Positions 23,615 to 30,570 of a stretch of DNA of 30,876 nucleotides are shown here, piece by piece (the first letter of the stretch is position 1; the number at the start of each line of letters is the position of its first letter). The stretch spans positions 1-30,876 of the forward strand of contig CAYVEC010000021.1 in the NCBI GenBank assembly GCA_964450385.1, read 5' to 3'. The stretch is from JAKLFA01 sp964450385 (lineage in GTDB: Bacteria > Omnitrophota > Gorgyraeia > Zapsychrales > JANLHA01). Under the pieces are notes generated by a model. That model was not told where the DNA came from and ran no database searches. It was given only the letters and a program-made list of their open reading frames with translations. The position numbers were made by a program, and so were the translations under genes.

Positions 23615-25336
23615 ATGGAATCAGCGGATTTCAAGAAACTGAGTCGTTTTTGTCCGAGGCGTTTTGTTCCTGATGACGCGGACCTCGTGTCTCCGGATGA
23701 GGTCGCGGAGCTTTATACTGCCCTTTTGGACCGCGAGATTCGGTCCGCGCATGAATTTGAGGAATGGGTTCTCGATTGTTCCGAGTTGACCGCTGCGGTT
23801 GATCAGCAGGGGTCGATCCTCTACATTCTCATGACCTGTCACACCGAAGACGCCGAGTGCATCAGCGATTATCAGAATTTTATTCAGCAGGTGCTCCCGG
23901 TGATCAAGCCGTTGGGACATGACCTGAATGAAAAATATCTCCGTTTGACTCAAGAACATCCTCTTGATCCGAAGCGCTATTATGTGTTTCATCGAGGGGT
24001 CAAGGCGGATGTCGAATTGTTTCGCAAGGAGAATGTGGTGCTCGAGACCGACGTTCAGCTCTTGGCCCAGGAGTATCAATCGATTTTCGGAAAGATGATG
24101 GTCGAATTCGAGGGCCGATCACGGCCCTTGGCCGCGATGTCGGTCTATCAGCTTCAGACGGATCGTGAGGTCCGTGAGCGGGCCTGGCACAAGACGTCCG
24201 CGCGACGGTATGCGGATCATGAGCGGCTGGAATCGCTTTTTGAGCAGATGTTCGGGCTCCGTCACAAGATCGCGCGGAATGCGGGTTTTGCCAATTTTCG
24301 GGATTACCAGTTCGCGGCCTATCACCGTTTTGATTATTCCCCGGATCACTGCAAACGGTATCATGAGACCGTTGAGAAATTTGTGACCCCGTTGTGGGAA
24401 AAGATTTTGAAGCGCCGATCAGCGCAGCTCGGCCTTCCGCGCGTTCGGCCATGGGACCTTAGTGTTGACGTCTTGGGACGACCGGCGCTCAAACCCTTTA
24501 CCGAGGTCGGCGAGCTTATCGGCGGCGTCGGCCGTATGATGAATAGGGTTGACCCTGACCTGGGGCAGTGGTTCGCTGAGATGACGTCCCGCGGCCTCTT
24601 GGACCTGGAGAGTCGTCAGGGTAAGGCCCCTGGTGGGTATCAGAGTACCTTAGCCGAGGCACGTGTCCCGTTCATTTTCATGAATGCCGTTGGTGTCGAT
24701 GATGATGTTCGAACCCTGTGCCATGAATCCGGGCATGCCTTTCATGCCCTGTCGTCTGTCGAGGAGCCGCTCTTCGCGTATCGCCGGGCGCCGATGGAAT
24801 TTTGTGAATTGGCCTCGATGAGCATGGAGCTCTTGGCCGGCCGCTTTCTTGATGAGTTTTATTCCGCCGAGGACCTGGCCCGGTCCAAGACCGCTCATTT
24901 GGAGAACATTGTGTATATTCTTGGCTGGGTCGCGGTCATCGATGCCTTTCAGCATTGGATGTACGAGCATGAGGGTCATACTCGTGCCGAACGGATCCAG
25001 AAATGGGGGAATCTTTATCAGCGTTTTATAGGGCGCTATATTGACTGGTCCGGGCTTGAGGCGTATCAAGAAACGGTTTGGCATCGTCAACTCCATGTCT
25101 TTGAAGTTCCGTTTTACTATATGGAGTATGGGATCGCACAGCTCGGCGCCCTGCAGATCTGGCATCACGCGAACGGGGATTGGACGGGAGCTCTTCAGCG
25201 TTACAAACAGGCCTTGCGCCTTGGCGGCAGCCGGCCGCTTCCGGAGCTGTTTGCGGCCGCAGAGCTTGAGTTCGATTTTTCTGAGCGGGTGGTGGCGCCC
25301 TTAGCCCAGTGCCTTGCCTCAGAGCTTGGATTATAA
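23615..25336 (+). CDS. M3-family oligoendopeptidase (PepF-like)
   Basis: About 573 residues, cytoplasmic zinc oligopeptidase. The catalytic motif is HESGH (residues about 370-374) in TLCHESGHAFHALSS, with the downstream zinc glutamate region FCELASMSMELLAG. The C-terminal substrate-binding block FYYMEYGIAQLGALQIW is characteristic of the M3B (PepF) group. ATG 23615 follows GGAAAGGTGGGGGG; an in-frame ATG at 23591 lacks a ribosome binding site. It degrades short peptides in the known family; the in vivo substrate here is unknown. No signal peptide. Followed by a 39-base gap to the Nudix gene. Confidence 0.92.
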   Translation: MESADFKKLSRFCPRRFVPDDADLVSPDEVAELYTALLDREIRSAHEFEEWVLDCSELTAAVDQQGSILYILMTCHTEDAECISDYQNFIQQVLPVIKPLGHDLNEKYLRLTQEHPLDPKRYYVFHRGVKADVELFRKENVVLETDVQLLAQEYQSIFGKMMVEFEGRSRPLAAMSVYQLQTDREVRERAWHKTSARRYADHERLESLFEQMFGLRHKIARNAGFANFRDYQFAAYHRFDYSPDHCKRYHETVEKFVTPLWEKILKRRSAQLGLPRVRPWDLSVDVLGRPALKPFTEVGELIGGVGRMMNRVDPDLGQWFAEMTSRGLLDLESRQGKAPGGYQSTLAEARVPFIFMNAVGVDDDVRTLCHESGHAFHALSSVEEPLFAYRRAPMEFCELASMSMELLAGRFLDEFYSAEDLARSKTAHLENIVYILGWVAVIDAFQHWMYEHEGHTRAERIQKWGNLYQRFIGRYIDWSGLEAYQETVWHRQLHVFEVPFYYMEYGIAQLGALQIWHHANGDWTGALQRYKQALRLGGSRPLPELFAAAELEFDFSERVVAPLAQCLASELGL

Positions 25337-25375
25337 ATTTTTTGTCATGGATGGAGTGCGATGAAAGGGTGACGG

Positions 25376-25906
25376 ATGTCGGGAGTCGAGATCTTGAAAG
25401 AAGGGAGATTCCTCCGGCTGCTTCGGAAAGGGCCGTGGGAGTTTGTGCAGCGGACCAATTGCACGGGGGTTGTGGTGATCGCGGCGACCACGGAATCCGA
25501 GGAGGTCGTGTTTGTTGAGCAGTATCGTGCTCCGGTTGACGCAAGGGTCATTGAGCTTCCTGCCGGACTTGTTAGTGATCAGGGGGTGTGTGAAACGTCG
25601 CAGGCCGCTGCCGAGCGCGAATTGCTCGAGGAGACGGGTTTTGGCGGCGCGACGATGGTAGAGATTTTTTCAGGGCCGGGTGGCGCCGGCGCCTCATCGG
25701 ATATCCTCACCTTTTTTTTGGCGCGTGGTGTGCGGCGGATTGCTCAAGGCGGGGGCGACGCGACCGAGGCGATCACGGTCCATAGCGTGCCCCTTGGGGA
25801 GGTGGACGCGTGGCTTCGAGCGAAGGTGGCGCAAGGGATGAAGGCTGACCCGAAAATTTATGCTGGACTTTACTTTTTGCGGAATTATAATACAATCTCT
25901 GATTGA
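25376..25906 (+). CDS. Nudix hydrolase, ADP-ribose pyrophosphatase-like
   Basis: 176-residue hydrolase of nucleoside diphosphates linked to another moiety. The Nudix box is seen in CETSQAAAERELLEETGFG, with E-x7-REL-x-EE-x-G intact. The first glycine of the G-x5-E part falls on serine because two residues seem inserted (LVSDQGVCE). The strand VFVEQYRAPVDARVIELPAG before it is the usual ADP-ribose pyrophosphatase layout. Start ATG 25376. It may be co-transcribed with the upstream peptidase; a perfect TATAAT (25886-25891) near its end may belong to the aldolase promoter. Confidence 0.88.
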   Translation: MSGVEILKEGRFLRLLRKGPWEFVQRTNCTGVVVIAATTESEEVVFVEQYRAPVDARVIELPAGLVSDQGVCETSQAAAERELLEETGFGGATMVEIFSGPGGAGASSDILTFFLARGVRRIAQGGGDATEAITVHSVPLGEVDAWLRAKVAQGMKADPKIYAGLYFLRNYNTISD

Positions 25907-25954
25907 CGGCGATGAACGCACTTCCATTAACGCATCAACAATAAGGAGTCGGGG

Positions 25955-26962
25955 ATGGTTTCGTACAAGGATTTAGGGTTGGTCAATACCCGGGATATGT
26001 TCGCTAAGGCCAATAAGGGCGGGTATGCCGTTCCGGCCTATAATTTTAACAATATGGAACAGCTCCAGGCGATCATTATCGCCTGTGTGGAGACGGGATC
26101 GCCGGTGATCCTCCAGGTGTCGAGCGGGGCCCGGAAGTACGCGGACCAGACCTTGTTGCAGTATATGGGCAAGGGGGCGGTCGAGATGATGAAGGTCTTG
26201 GCCAAACAGAAGGGTCTCAAAGAGATCCCGATCGCGCTCCATCTTGATCACGGAGATACCTTTGAGCTCTGCAAGAGCTGTATTGATTCGGGATTCTCCT
26301 CGGTGATGATCGACGGTTCGCACCATTCGTTTGAAAAAAATATTGAGCTCACCCGCCAGGTTGTTGAATATGCCCACAAATTTGATGTCACGGTCGAGGG
26401 CGAATTAGGCGTTCTCGCCGGAATCGAAGACGAGGTTGTGGCCGAAAAGTCGTCCTATACCAAGCCGGAAGAGGTAGTTGAATTCGTTAAAAAGACTGGG
26501 GTTGACTCGCTCGCGATCTCGATCGGGACATCCCATGGGGCCAATAAATTCAAGCCGGCCCAGTGCACCAAGAATGCCGATGGGGTTTATATCCCGCCGG
26601 AACTGCGTTTTGACATTCTCGAGGCGATCCAGGTGAAGATTCCGGGATTCCCGATCGTTCTGCACGGTTCGTCATCCGTGCCGATCGAGGCGGTCAAGAT
26701 CATCAATACTCACGGAGGCAATCTCAAAGATTCCATCGGGATTCCTGAGGAGCAGTTGAGGAAGGCGACGACCTACAATGTCTGCAAGGTGAATATCGAT
26801 TCTGACGGCCGTCTTTGGATGACCGCGGCGATCCGCAAGCACTTCGCGGAAAATCCGGCTGACTTCGACCCGCGCAAATATTTGGGTCCGGCCCGTCAGG
26901 CGCTGATTGACATGTATAAGCATAAGAATGAGCACGTCCTTGGTTCAGCAGGAAAGGCGTGA
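25955..26962 (+). CDS. fba: Class II fructose-bisphosphate aldolase
   Basis: Zinc-dependent aldolase that reversibly splits fructose-1,6-bisphosphate in glycolysis/gluconeogenesis. Zinc and catalytic regions are visible: ALHLDHGDTFE (catalytic Asp and zinc His), VTVEGELGVLAGIEDEV (zinc-site glutamate), GTSHGANKF and VLHGSSSVP. The C-terminal VNIDSDGRLWMTAAIRK is typical. 335 residues. A clear ribosome binding site (AAGGAG) precedes ATG 25955. It is followed by a perfect hairpin and lies three genes from gpmI-side carbon metabolism, without other glycolytic genes adjacent. Confidence 0.96.
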   Translation: MVSYKDLGLVNTRDMFAKANKGGYAVPAYNFNNMEQLQAIIIACVETGSPVILQVSSGARKYADQTLLQYMGKGAVEMMKVLAKQKGLKEIPIALHLDHGDTFELCKSCIDSGFSSVMIDGSHHSFEKNIELTRQVVEYAHKFDVTVEGELGVLAGIEDEVVAEKSSYTKPEEVVEFVKKTGVDSLAISIGTSHGANKFKPAQCTKNADGVYIPPELRFDILEAIQVKIPGFPIVLHGSSSVPIEAVKIINTHGGNLKDSIGIPEEQLRKATTYNVCKVNIDSDGRLWMTAAIRKHFAENPADFDPRKYLGPARQALIDMYKHKNEHVLGSAGKA

Positions 26963-26986
26963 GCGGAGTGTGATGTTTAAGTCGGA

Positions 26987-27013
26987 GGCCTTGGCAGGAA
27001 TACTGCCAAGGCC
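26987..27013 (+). terminator. Hairpin after fba, likely terminator
   Basis: GGCCTTGGCAG (26987-26997) and CTGCCAAGGCC (27003-27013) form a perfect 11-pair stem with a GAATA loop. The T tract after it is poor (CTCTGTTTGT), so it may act as a weak terminator or an mRNA-stabilising 3' end. The remaining bases to 27104 show only a ribosome binding site; no promoter was recognised. Confidence 0.65.
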
Positions 27014-27104
27014 CTCTGTTTGTGGAACCTAACGCCTAGAGGCCGTTCTCAGAACATCCTGGGGCGGCGGGTCGGGCCAATGATCGAGCAAAGGGAGGTT
27101 GTTT

Positions 27105-27464
27105 ATGTCGATCCCGGTTGAGGTGGTTTTAAAAAATTTTGAAGATGGCAATGGAACTGTCAAGCAGGTCATTGATGAAAAGCTTGCAAAGATCGAGCAG
27201 GTGTGCCCGCGCGTGACGTCCTGTCATGTGATGATCGAGCAGCTTCAGAACCCCAAGCATCATCATCATTCTTATCATATCCGGATCGCGGTCGCTTTCC
27301 CGCCGCATCATGAGGTTGTTATTACGAAAGATCCCAAGAAAGGCGCCATGCAAGAGGAACTCGTGACAACACAGCTTCGCGAGGCCTTTATTTCGGCCCG
27401 TCGCCAGATTCAGGAGCTTCTCGATAAGGACCGGGGGAAGGTCAAGACGCACGAGACTGAGTAA
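27105..27464 (+). CDS. HPF/RaiA-family ribosome hibernation protein
   Basis: 119 residues of the family formerly called sigma-54 modulation proteins, which bind the 30S decoding centre and inactivate ribosomes in stationary phase. The fold pattern is recognisable: VEVVLKNFEDGNGTVKQVI, EKLAKIEQVCPRVTSCHVMI, then a histidine-rich turn HHHH and the strand YHIRIAVAFPPHHEVVITKD, ending in a long helix with a charged tail. It is a short form lacking the long-HPF dimerisation domain. ATG 27105 follows AAGGGAGG; an in-frame TTG six bases upstream is less likely. It sits before the cold-shock gene, which has its own promoter. Confidence 0.85.
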   Translation: MSIPVEVVLKNFEDGNGTVKQVIDEKLAKIEQVCPRVTSCHVMIEQLQNPKHHHHSYHIRIAVAFPPHHEVVITKDPKKGAMQEELVTTQLREAFISARRQIQELLDKDRGKVKTHETE

Positions 27465-27499
27465 TTCGCAGAGCCGAGCCAAGAAAACCGTTTTTATTC

Positions 27500-27528
27500 T
27501 TTACAGGGATTTTTTCCGCCAGTAGAAT
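27500..27528 (+). promoter_or_regulatory. Promoter of the cold-shock gene
   Basis: TTTACA (27500-27505), 17-base spacer, TAGAAT (27523-27528). Predicted start near 27535, leaving a 5' leader of about 75 bases before the ATG. Confidence 0.78.
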
Positions 27529-27534
27529 ATTTTT

Positions 27535-27610
27535 CGATGGATCGCCCAATGACGTGAGGGCATCGATGGGCCGACTCCAGCGCGCGGAATTTAAAAGGAG
27601 GAAGTGAGTA
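27535..27610 (+). promoter_or_regulatory. Structured 5' leader of the cold-shock mRNA
   Basis: GCCC (27544-27547) can pair either with GGGC (27558-27561), extended by GAT (27540-27542) with ATC (27562-27564), or as GCCCA (27544-27548) with TGGGC (27567-27571). These are alternative hairpins upstream of a strong ribosome binding site (AAAAGGAGG). Switching between folds with temperature is known for E. coli cspA; here it is only suggested. Confidence 0.4.
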
Positions 27611-27811
27611 ATGGCTAGGGGTAAAGTGAAGTGGTTTAACGCGAAGAAAGGTTACGGGTTCATAGAAGCGGAGGGTGAGGGGGATATCTTTGTCCATTTC
27701 AGTGAGATTAAGCAGGATGGATATCGCACGTTGGATGAAGGCGATAATGTTGAGTTTGAGATGTTTAAGGATGATAAGGGTTCAAAGGCAAAGAATGTCA
27801 TGAAGGTGTAA
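27611..27811 (+). CDS. Cold-shock protein (single CSD domain)
   Basis: 66-residue OB-fold RNA chaperone. RNP1 is KGYGFI and RNP2 DIFVHF in the canonical order, after the start MARGKVKWFNAKKG. It binds single-stranded RNA/DNA and melts mRNA structure, often but not always cold-induced. It has its own promoter, a structured leader and a terminator, so it is a monocistronic unit. Which csp paralogue it is cannot be told from sequence alone. Confidence 0.96.
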   Translation: MARGKVKWFNAKKGYGFIEAEGEGDIFVHFSEIKQDGYRTLDEGDNVEFEMFKDDKGSKAKNVMKV

Positions 27812-27832
27812 GAGGCCTTGAGAGAAGTCGAT

Positions 27833-27870
27833 CCCCGGCGGTCGTGTGAGGGCTGCCGGGGTTTTTATTT
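27833..27870 (+). terminator. Intrinsic terminator after the cold-shock gene
   Basis: CCCCGGC (27833-27839) and GCCGGGG (27855-27861) form a GC-only stem with a 15-base loop, followed by TTTTTATTT. Confidence 0.85.
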
Positions 27871-27916
27871 CTGGTGTGGTTCATTTGAAGAGGCACCATG
27901 CCCTTTGATCAGTTAT

Positions 27917-27961
27917 AACACTATTCATTGAAAATGTTAGGGTTAGGCGAGATATAGTGTT
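27917..27961. repeat. Inverted repeat with embedded tandem hexamer upstream of a promoter
   Basis: AACACTAT (27917-27924) is repeated as its exact reverse complement ATAGTGTT (27954-27961), 29 bases apart; the right arm overlaps the -35 of the next promoter. Between them GTTAGG occurs twice in tandem (27936-27947). The layout fits a regulator binding site. Confidence 0.55.
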
Positions 27962-27988
27962 GACAAGATGTTGCCTATCGTTTAGAAT
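27960..27988 (+). promoter_or_regulatory. Strong promoter of the 96-residue gene
   Basis: Perfect TTGACA (27960-27965), 17-base spacer, TAGAAT (27983-27988), the same -10 as the cold-shock gene. The start site is expected near 27995, giving a leader of only about 16 bases. Confidence 0.85.
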
Positions 27989-28010
27989 GACGTTGTAAAA
28001 AGGAGGCGCC

Positions 28011-28301
28011 ATGGAAGACTTGATGATCAATGAGGGACGATTGCTGAGTGATAAACGCGTTATAGCGGAGATCGATCGCCATCTTTGGATTGAGAGCGAA
28101 AAGGTCGGGTATAATATCGGTTTTGATAAGGCGAAGCAGGATTGGTTGAAGAATTTTTCTCGGGCCTGGATGGAATATCATATGCCCGAAGAACTCGGTC
28201 GGGCGCGAAAGAATAGCGTTCAGGACGCCTCACCAGCGGAGGTGGCTCCTGAGTCAAAGGCCAAGACCAAAAGGCGCCGGGCCAAGTCGTATTTTAAATA
28301 G
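28011..28301 (+). CDS. Unrecognised 96-residue protein with basic tail
   Basis: I do not recognise the family. The N-terminal two thirds look helical and amphipathic (RVIAEIDRHLWIESEKVG, WLKNFSRAWMEYHMPEEL). The last 30 residues are low-complexity (PAEVAPESKAKTKRRRAK) and strongly basic, as in many nucleic-acid-binding or ribosome-associated proteins. No cysteines, signal peptide or membrane helix. Expression signals are excellent: a near-perfect promoter, AAAGGAGG eight bases before the ATG, and a terminator after the stop, so it is a separate and probably well expressed unit. The upstream inverted repeat suggests control. Function unknown. Confidence 0.78.
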   Translation: MEDLMINEGRLLSDKRVIAEIDRHLWIESEKVGYNIGFDKAKQDWLKNFSRAWMEYHMPEELGRARKNSVQDASPAEVAPESKAKTKRRRAKSYFK

Positions 28302-28323
28302 TGAGGGATCCGATGCGATCATG

Positions 28324-28357
28324 AAAGGCCATGGGCTGTTGCGACATGGCCTTTTTT
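28324..28357 (+). terminator. Intrinsic terminator
   Basis: AAAGGCCATG (28324-28333) and CATGGCCTTT (28345-28354) form a ten-pair stem; T tract 28352-28357. It closes the 96-residue gene and shows that an upstream in-frame ATG at 28331 for the next gene, inside the hairpin, is unlikely to be the real start. Confidence 0.88.
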
Positions 28358-28390
28358 ATGATCGAACGGCCCAATACCTCGGAGGCGATA

Positions 28391-29134
28391 ATGGGGATTA
28401 TTGAGCAAAACATGTCTGGGCTTCCGTCAGATGTTCAAAAAAAGTTTCGGCCCTATCTAAAACAGCTCGTTGACATTCTAGGTGATCGAATGGTTGCGGT
28501 CTATCTCTATGGATCGGTAACCGGAGACGGATATTCATCACGCCGGTCTGATATCAACAGCGTGGTCGTGTTGCGGTCCATCGATATCGATATCCTTAGT
28601 GAATGTCTCGTGCTTGTTCATCGGGGCAACCGGCAGCGCATCGATACCCCTCTTTTTTTGACTGAGGAACATATCCGGACCTCGCTTGACGTTTTTCCTT
28701 TAGAGTTTTCGGAAATGAAGATGACGGCGCGGCTTGTCTACGGCCACGATCTATTAAAAGATCTTGTCGTTGAGGATCGGCATACCCGCTTGCTCTGTGA
28801 GCAGCAGATCAAAGGCAAGCTTCTTCATATTCGGCAGGCATATCTGTCAGATGGGCTGCGGCAGCGTGGTATCGAACGTGTTTTGACGGCATCAATGAAA
28901 AGTCTGCTCCCCGTGTTTCGGGCATTATTGCGGCTTAAAGGAGCCGGGGAGGTTCATGAGGCGGACAGTGTGGTCCGAGTCTGCCAGATCTTCGGACTGG
29001 ATCGCGAGGTCTTCGAGACGATTTATCGTGCGGCCAGAGGTCTCAGCGTTTTTCAGCGCGGGCAGACACGGTCGTTGTTCGGGCGTTACATGATCGAGGT
29101 TGAAAAATTGGCACGCGAGGTGGATCGAATATGA
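28391..29134 (+). CDS. Nucleotidyltransferase-fold protein with degenerate active site
   Basis: 247 residues. The N-terminal part has the MNT-like nucleotidyltransferase pattern VAVYLYGSVTGDGYSSRRSD: Gly41-Ser42, then Asp54-Ile-Asn56 where a D-x-D is expected, so the second metal aspartate is asparagine. The C-terminal part is all helical (residues about 130-245, ending FGRYMIEVEKLAREVDRI) and could be a HEPN-like or substrate-binding bundle. ATG 28391 was chosen for its CGGAGG site; ATG 28358 lies directly on the upstream T tract. Catalysis is doubtful. The stop overlaps the TPM gene, so it is coupled to an envelope operon. No obvious toxin-antitoxin partner. Confidence 0.72.
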   Translation: MGIIEQNMSGLPSDVQKKFRPYLKQLVDILGDRMVAVYLYGSVTGDGYSSRRSDINSVVVLRSIDIDILSECLVLVHRGNRQRIDTPLFLTEEHIRTSLDVFPLEFSEMKMTARLVYGHDLLKDLVVEDRHTRLLCEQQIKGKLLHIRQAYLSDGLRQRGIERVLTASMKSLLPVFRALLRLKGAGEVHEADSVVRVCQIFGLDREVFETIYRAARGLSVFQRGQTRSLFGRYMIEVEKLAREVDRI

Positions 29135-29916
29135 GATCCGGTATTGTCCGTCGCATGACATTGGTGGTGGTCGCAACCATTGTGATTGGTGCCACTGCGG
29201 TGCCGGCCGTGGAAGGCCGGCTGCCCACGGCAACCGGTTATGTGAATGATTTTGCTGGGATCCTTGACGCGGCTGAAGAGGGGCAATTGCATGCCATGAT
29301 CACGACCCTTGAGCAAAAGACCGGGGCTGAGCTTGCGGTGGCCACGGTTAAGTCGACGGCCCCAGAGGCAATCGAGGCCTATGCCGTGCGTCTCTTTTCA
29401 TCATGGGGGATCGGGAAAAAGACGAAGGACAACGGGGTCTTGGTTGTGATGGCTGTTGATGATCGGGCTGTCCGCGTTGAGGTGGGCTATGGGCTTGAGG
29501 GGGTCCTCACCGATGCGCGGAGCCGTCAGGTGATCGAGACGTTCATGATCCCGGCCTTTCGACAGCAGCAGTACGGGAAGGGGCTGATCGCCGGGACAGC
29601 CGCTCTTGTGAGCCTCGTGGCTAAGGCCTATGATGTTGAGGTGACGGGTCAGGAGCAGGCGGTGGATGAGGCCCTGCGCTCATCCGAGGGATCGGATTCT
29701 GTCGGGGCCCTTTTTTTCATACTTATGTTTATTCTAATGCTCGGGATATTGACGCTCAGCGGGCCGAGCGGGTTGTTGTATTTTTTGATTGGATCAAGTC
29801 TTGGAAGAGGGTATCGAGGCGGCGGGTCCTATGGTGGGGGGTTCAGGGGCGGTGGATTCGGAGGGGGTTTTGGCGGGGGATTGAGCGGCGGAGGCGGGGC
29901 AACCGGGCGATGGTAG
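29131..29916 (+). CDS. TPM-domain membrane protein (YgcG family)
   Basis: 261 residues. N-terminal signal or anchor (RRMTLVVVATIVIGATAV), then a TPM domain (about residues 30-180) starting at TGYVNDFAGILDAAEEGQL with the core KTKDNGVLVVMAVDDRAVRVEVGYGLEG. A membrane helix follows (ALFFILMFILMLGILTLS), and the last 30 residues are almost only glycine with arginine, serine and aromatic residues. TPM proteins of this layout are widely paired with LemA, which is the next gene, and are placed at the envelope. The biochemical function is unsettled. Start overlaps the upstream stop. Confidence 0.9.
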   Translation: MRSGIVRRMTLVVVATIVIGATAVPAVEGRLPTATGYVNDFAGILDAAEEGQLHAMITTLEQKTGAELAVATVKSTAPEAIEAYAVRLFSSWGIGKKTKDNGVLVVMAVDDRAVRVEVGYGLEGVLTDARSRQVIETFMIPAFRQQQYGKGLIAGTAALVSLVAKAYDVEVTGQEQAVDEALRSSEGSDSVGALFFILMFILMLGILTLSGPSGLLYFLIGSSLGRGYRGGGSYGGGFRGGGFGGGFGGGLSGGGGATGRW

Positions 29917-29971
29917 ATGCCTTTTTGAAGTCTCTATGGTACAATGTGCCTACAACAGGAGGGAGAATATT

Positions 29972-30550
29972 ATGGGAAAACATGGCAATATTGTGGTAAC
30001 GGTATTGATCGCTTTGGGCGTCTTGATCGCGCTCGGTTTTGGCTGGTACATCAGCGGCTATAATCGAGCGGTAGCCTTGGATGAGGCGGTGAAATCTGCC
30101 TGGGCCCAGGTCGACAATCAGTTGCAACGGCGGAATGACCTGATCCCCAATTTGGTGAGCACCGTCAAGGGGTTCGCTGAACAGGAACGAGGGATATTGA
30201 CTGAGGTTACGCGTCTGCGCAGTCAGTGGGGCGCGGCCCAGAGCGTGGGGGAGAAGATCGAAAATGCGAACGCGATGAGCACCGCGTTGTCCCGTCTGCT
30301 CCTTGTTGCGGAGAACTATCCTCAATTGAAATCGGATCAGAATTTCTTGGCCTTGCAGAGCCAGCTCGAGGGGACCGAGAACCGGATTGCCGTCGAACGG
30401 ATGCGGTATAATCAGACCGTGCAGATCTTTAACCAGTTCCAGCGGTCGTTCTTCGGACGGTTCTTTACCGGGGCGGCTGGGGTGACCGAGTCGGCGGTCT
30501 ATTTCGAGGCCGACGAGGGGGCTCGAACAGTTCCGCAGGTACAATTCTAA
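29972..30550 (+). CDS. lemA: LemA family protein
   Basis: 192-residue membrane-anchored helical protein. A short N-terminal tail is followed by one transmembrane helix (IVVTVLIALGVLIALGFGWY) and then the LemA helical domain with the signature VDNQLQRRNDLIPNLVSTVK, and the later ENYPQLKSDQNFLALQSQLE and FNQFQRSFFGRFF blocks. The frame is open 36 bases upstream, but ATG 29972 is preceded by CAGGAGGGAG. The function of LemA is poorly known; co-occurrence with TPM proteins is common. A possible -10 TACAAT (29939-29944) lies upstream without a clear -35. Confidence 0.94.
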   Translation: MGKHGNIVVTVLIALGVLIALGFGWYISGYNRAVALDEAVKSAWAQVDNQLQRRNDLIPNLVSTVKGFAEQERGILTEVTRLRSQWGAAQSVGEKIENANAMSTALSRLLLVAENYPQLKSDQNFLALQSQLEGTENRIAVERMRYNQTVQIFNQFQRSFFGRFFTGAAGVTESAVYFEADEGARTVPQVQF

Positions 30551-30570
30551 TCGTCAACGCGGGAGTTGAT

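Noticed and set aside
27936..27947. Tandem GTTAGG as a CRISPR or telomere-like array
   Set aside because: Only two copies, no spacers; better seen as a possible regulator site.
28331..28390. Longer start for the nucleotidyltransferase gene
   Set aside because: ATG 28331 lies within the intrinsic terminator hairpin; ATG 28391 has an excellent ribosome binding site.
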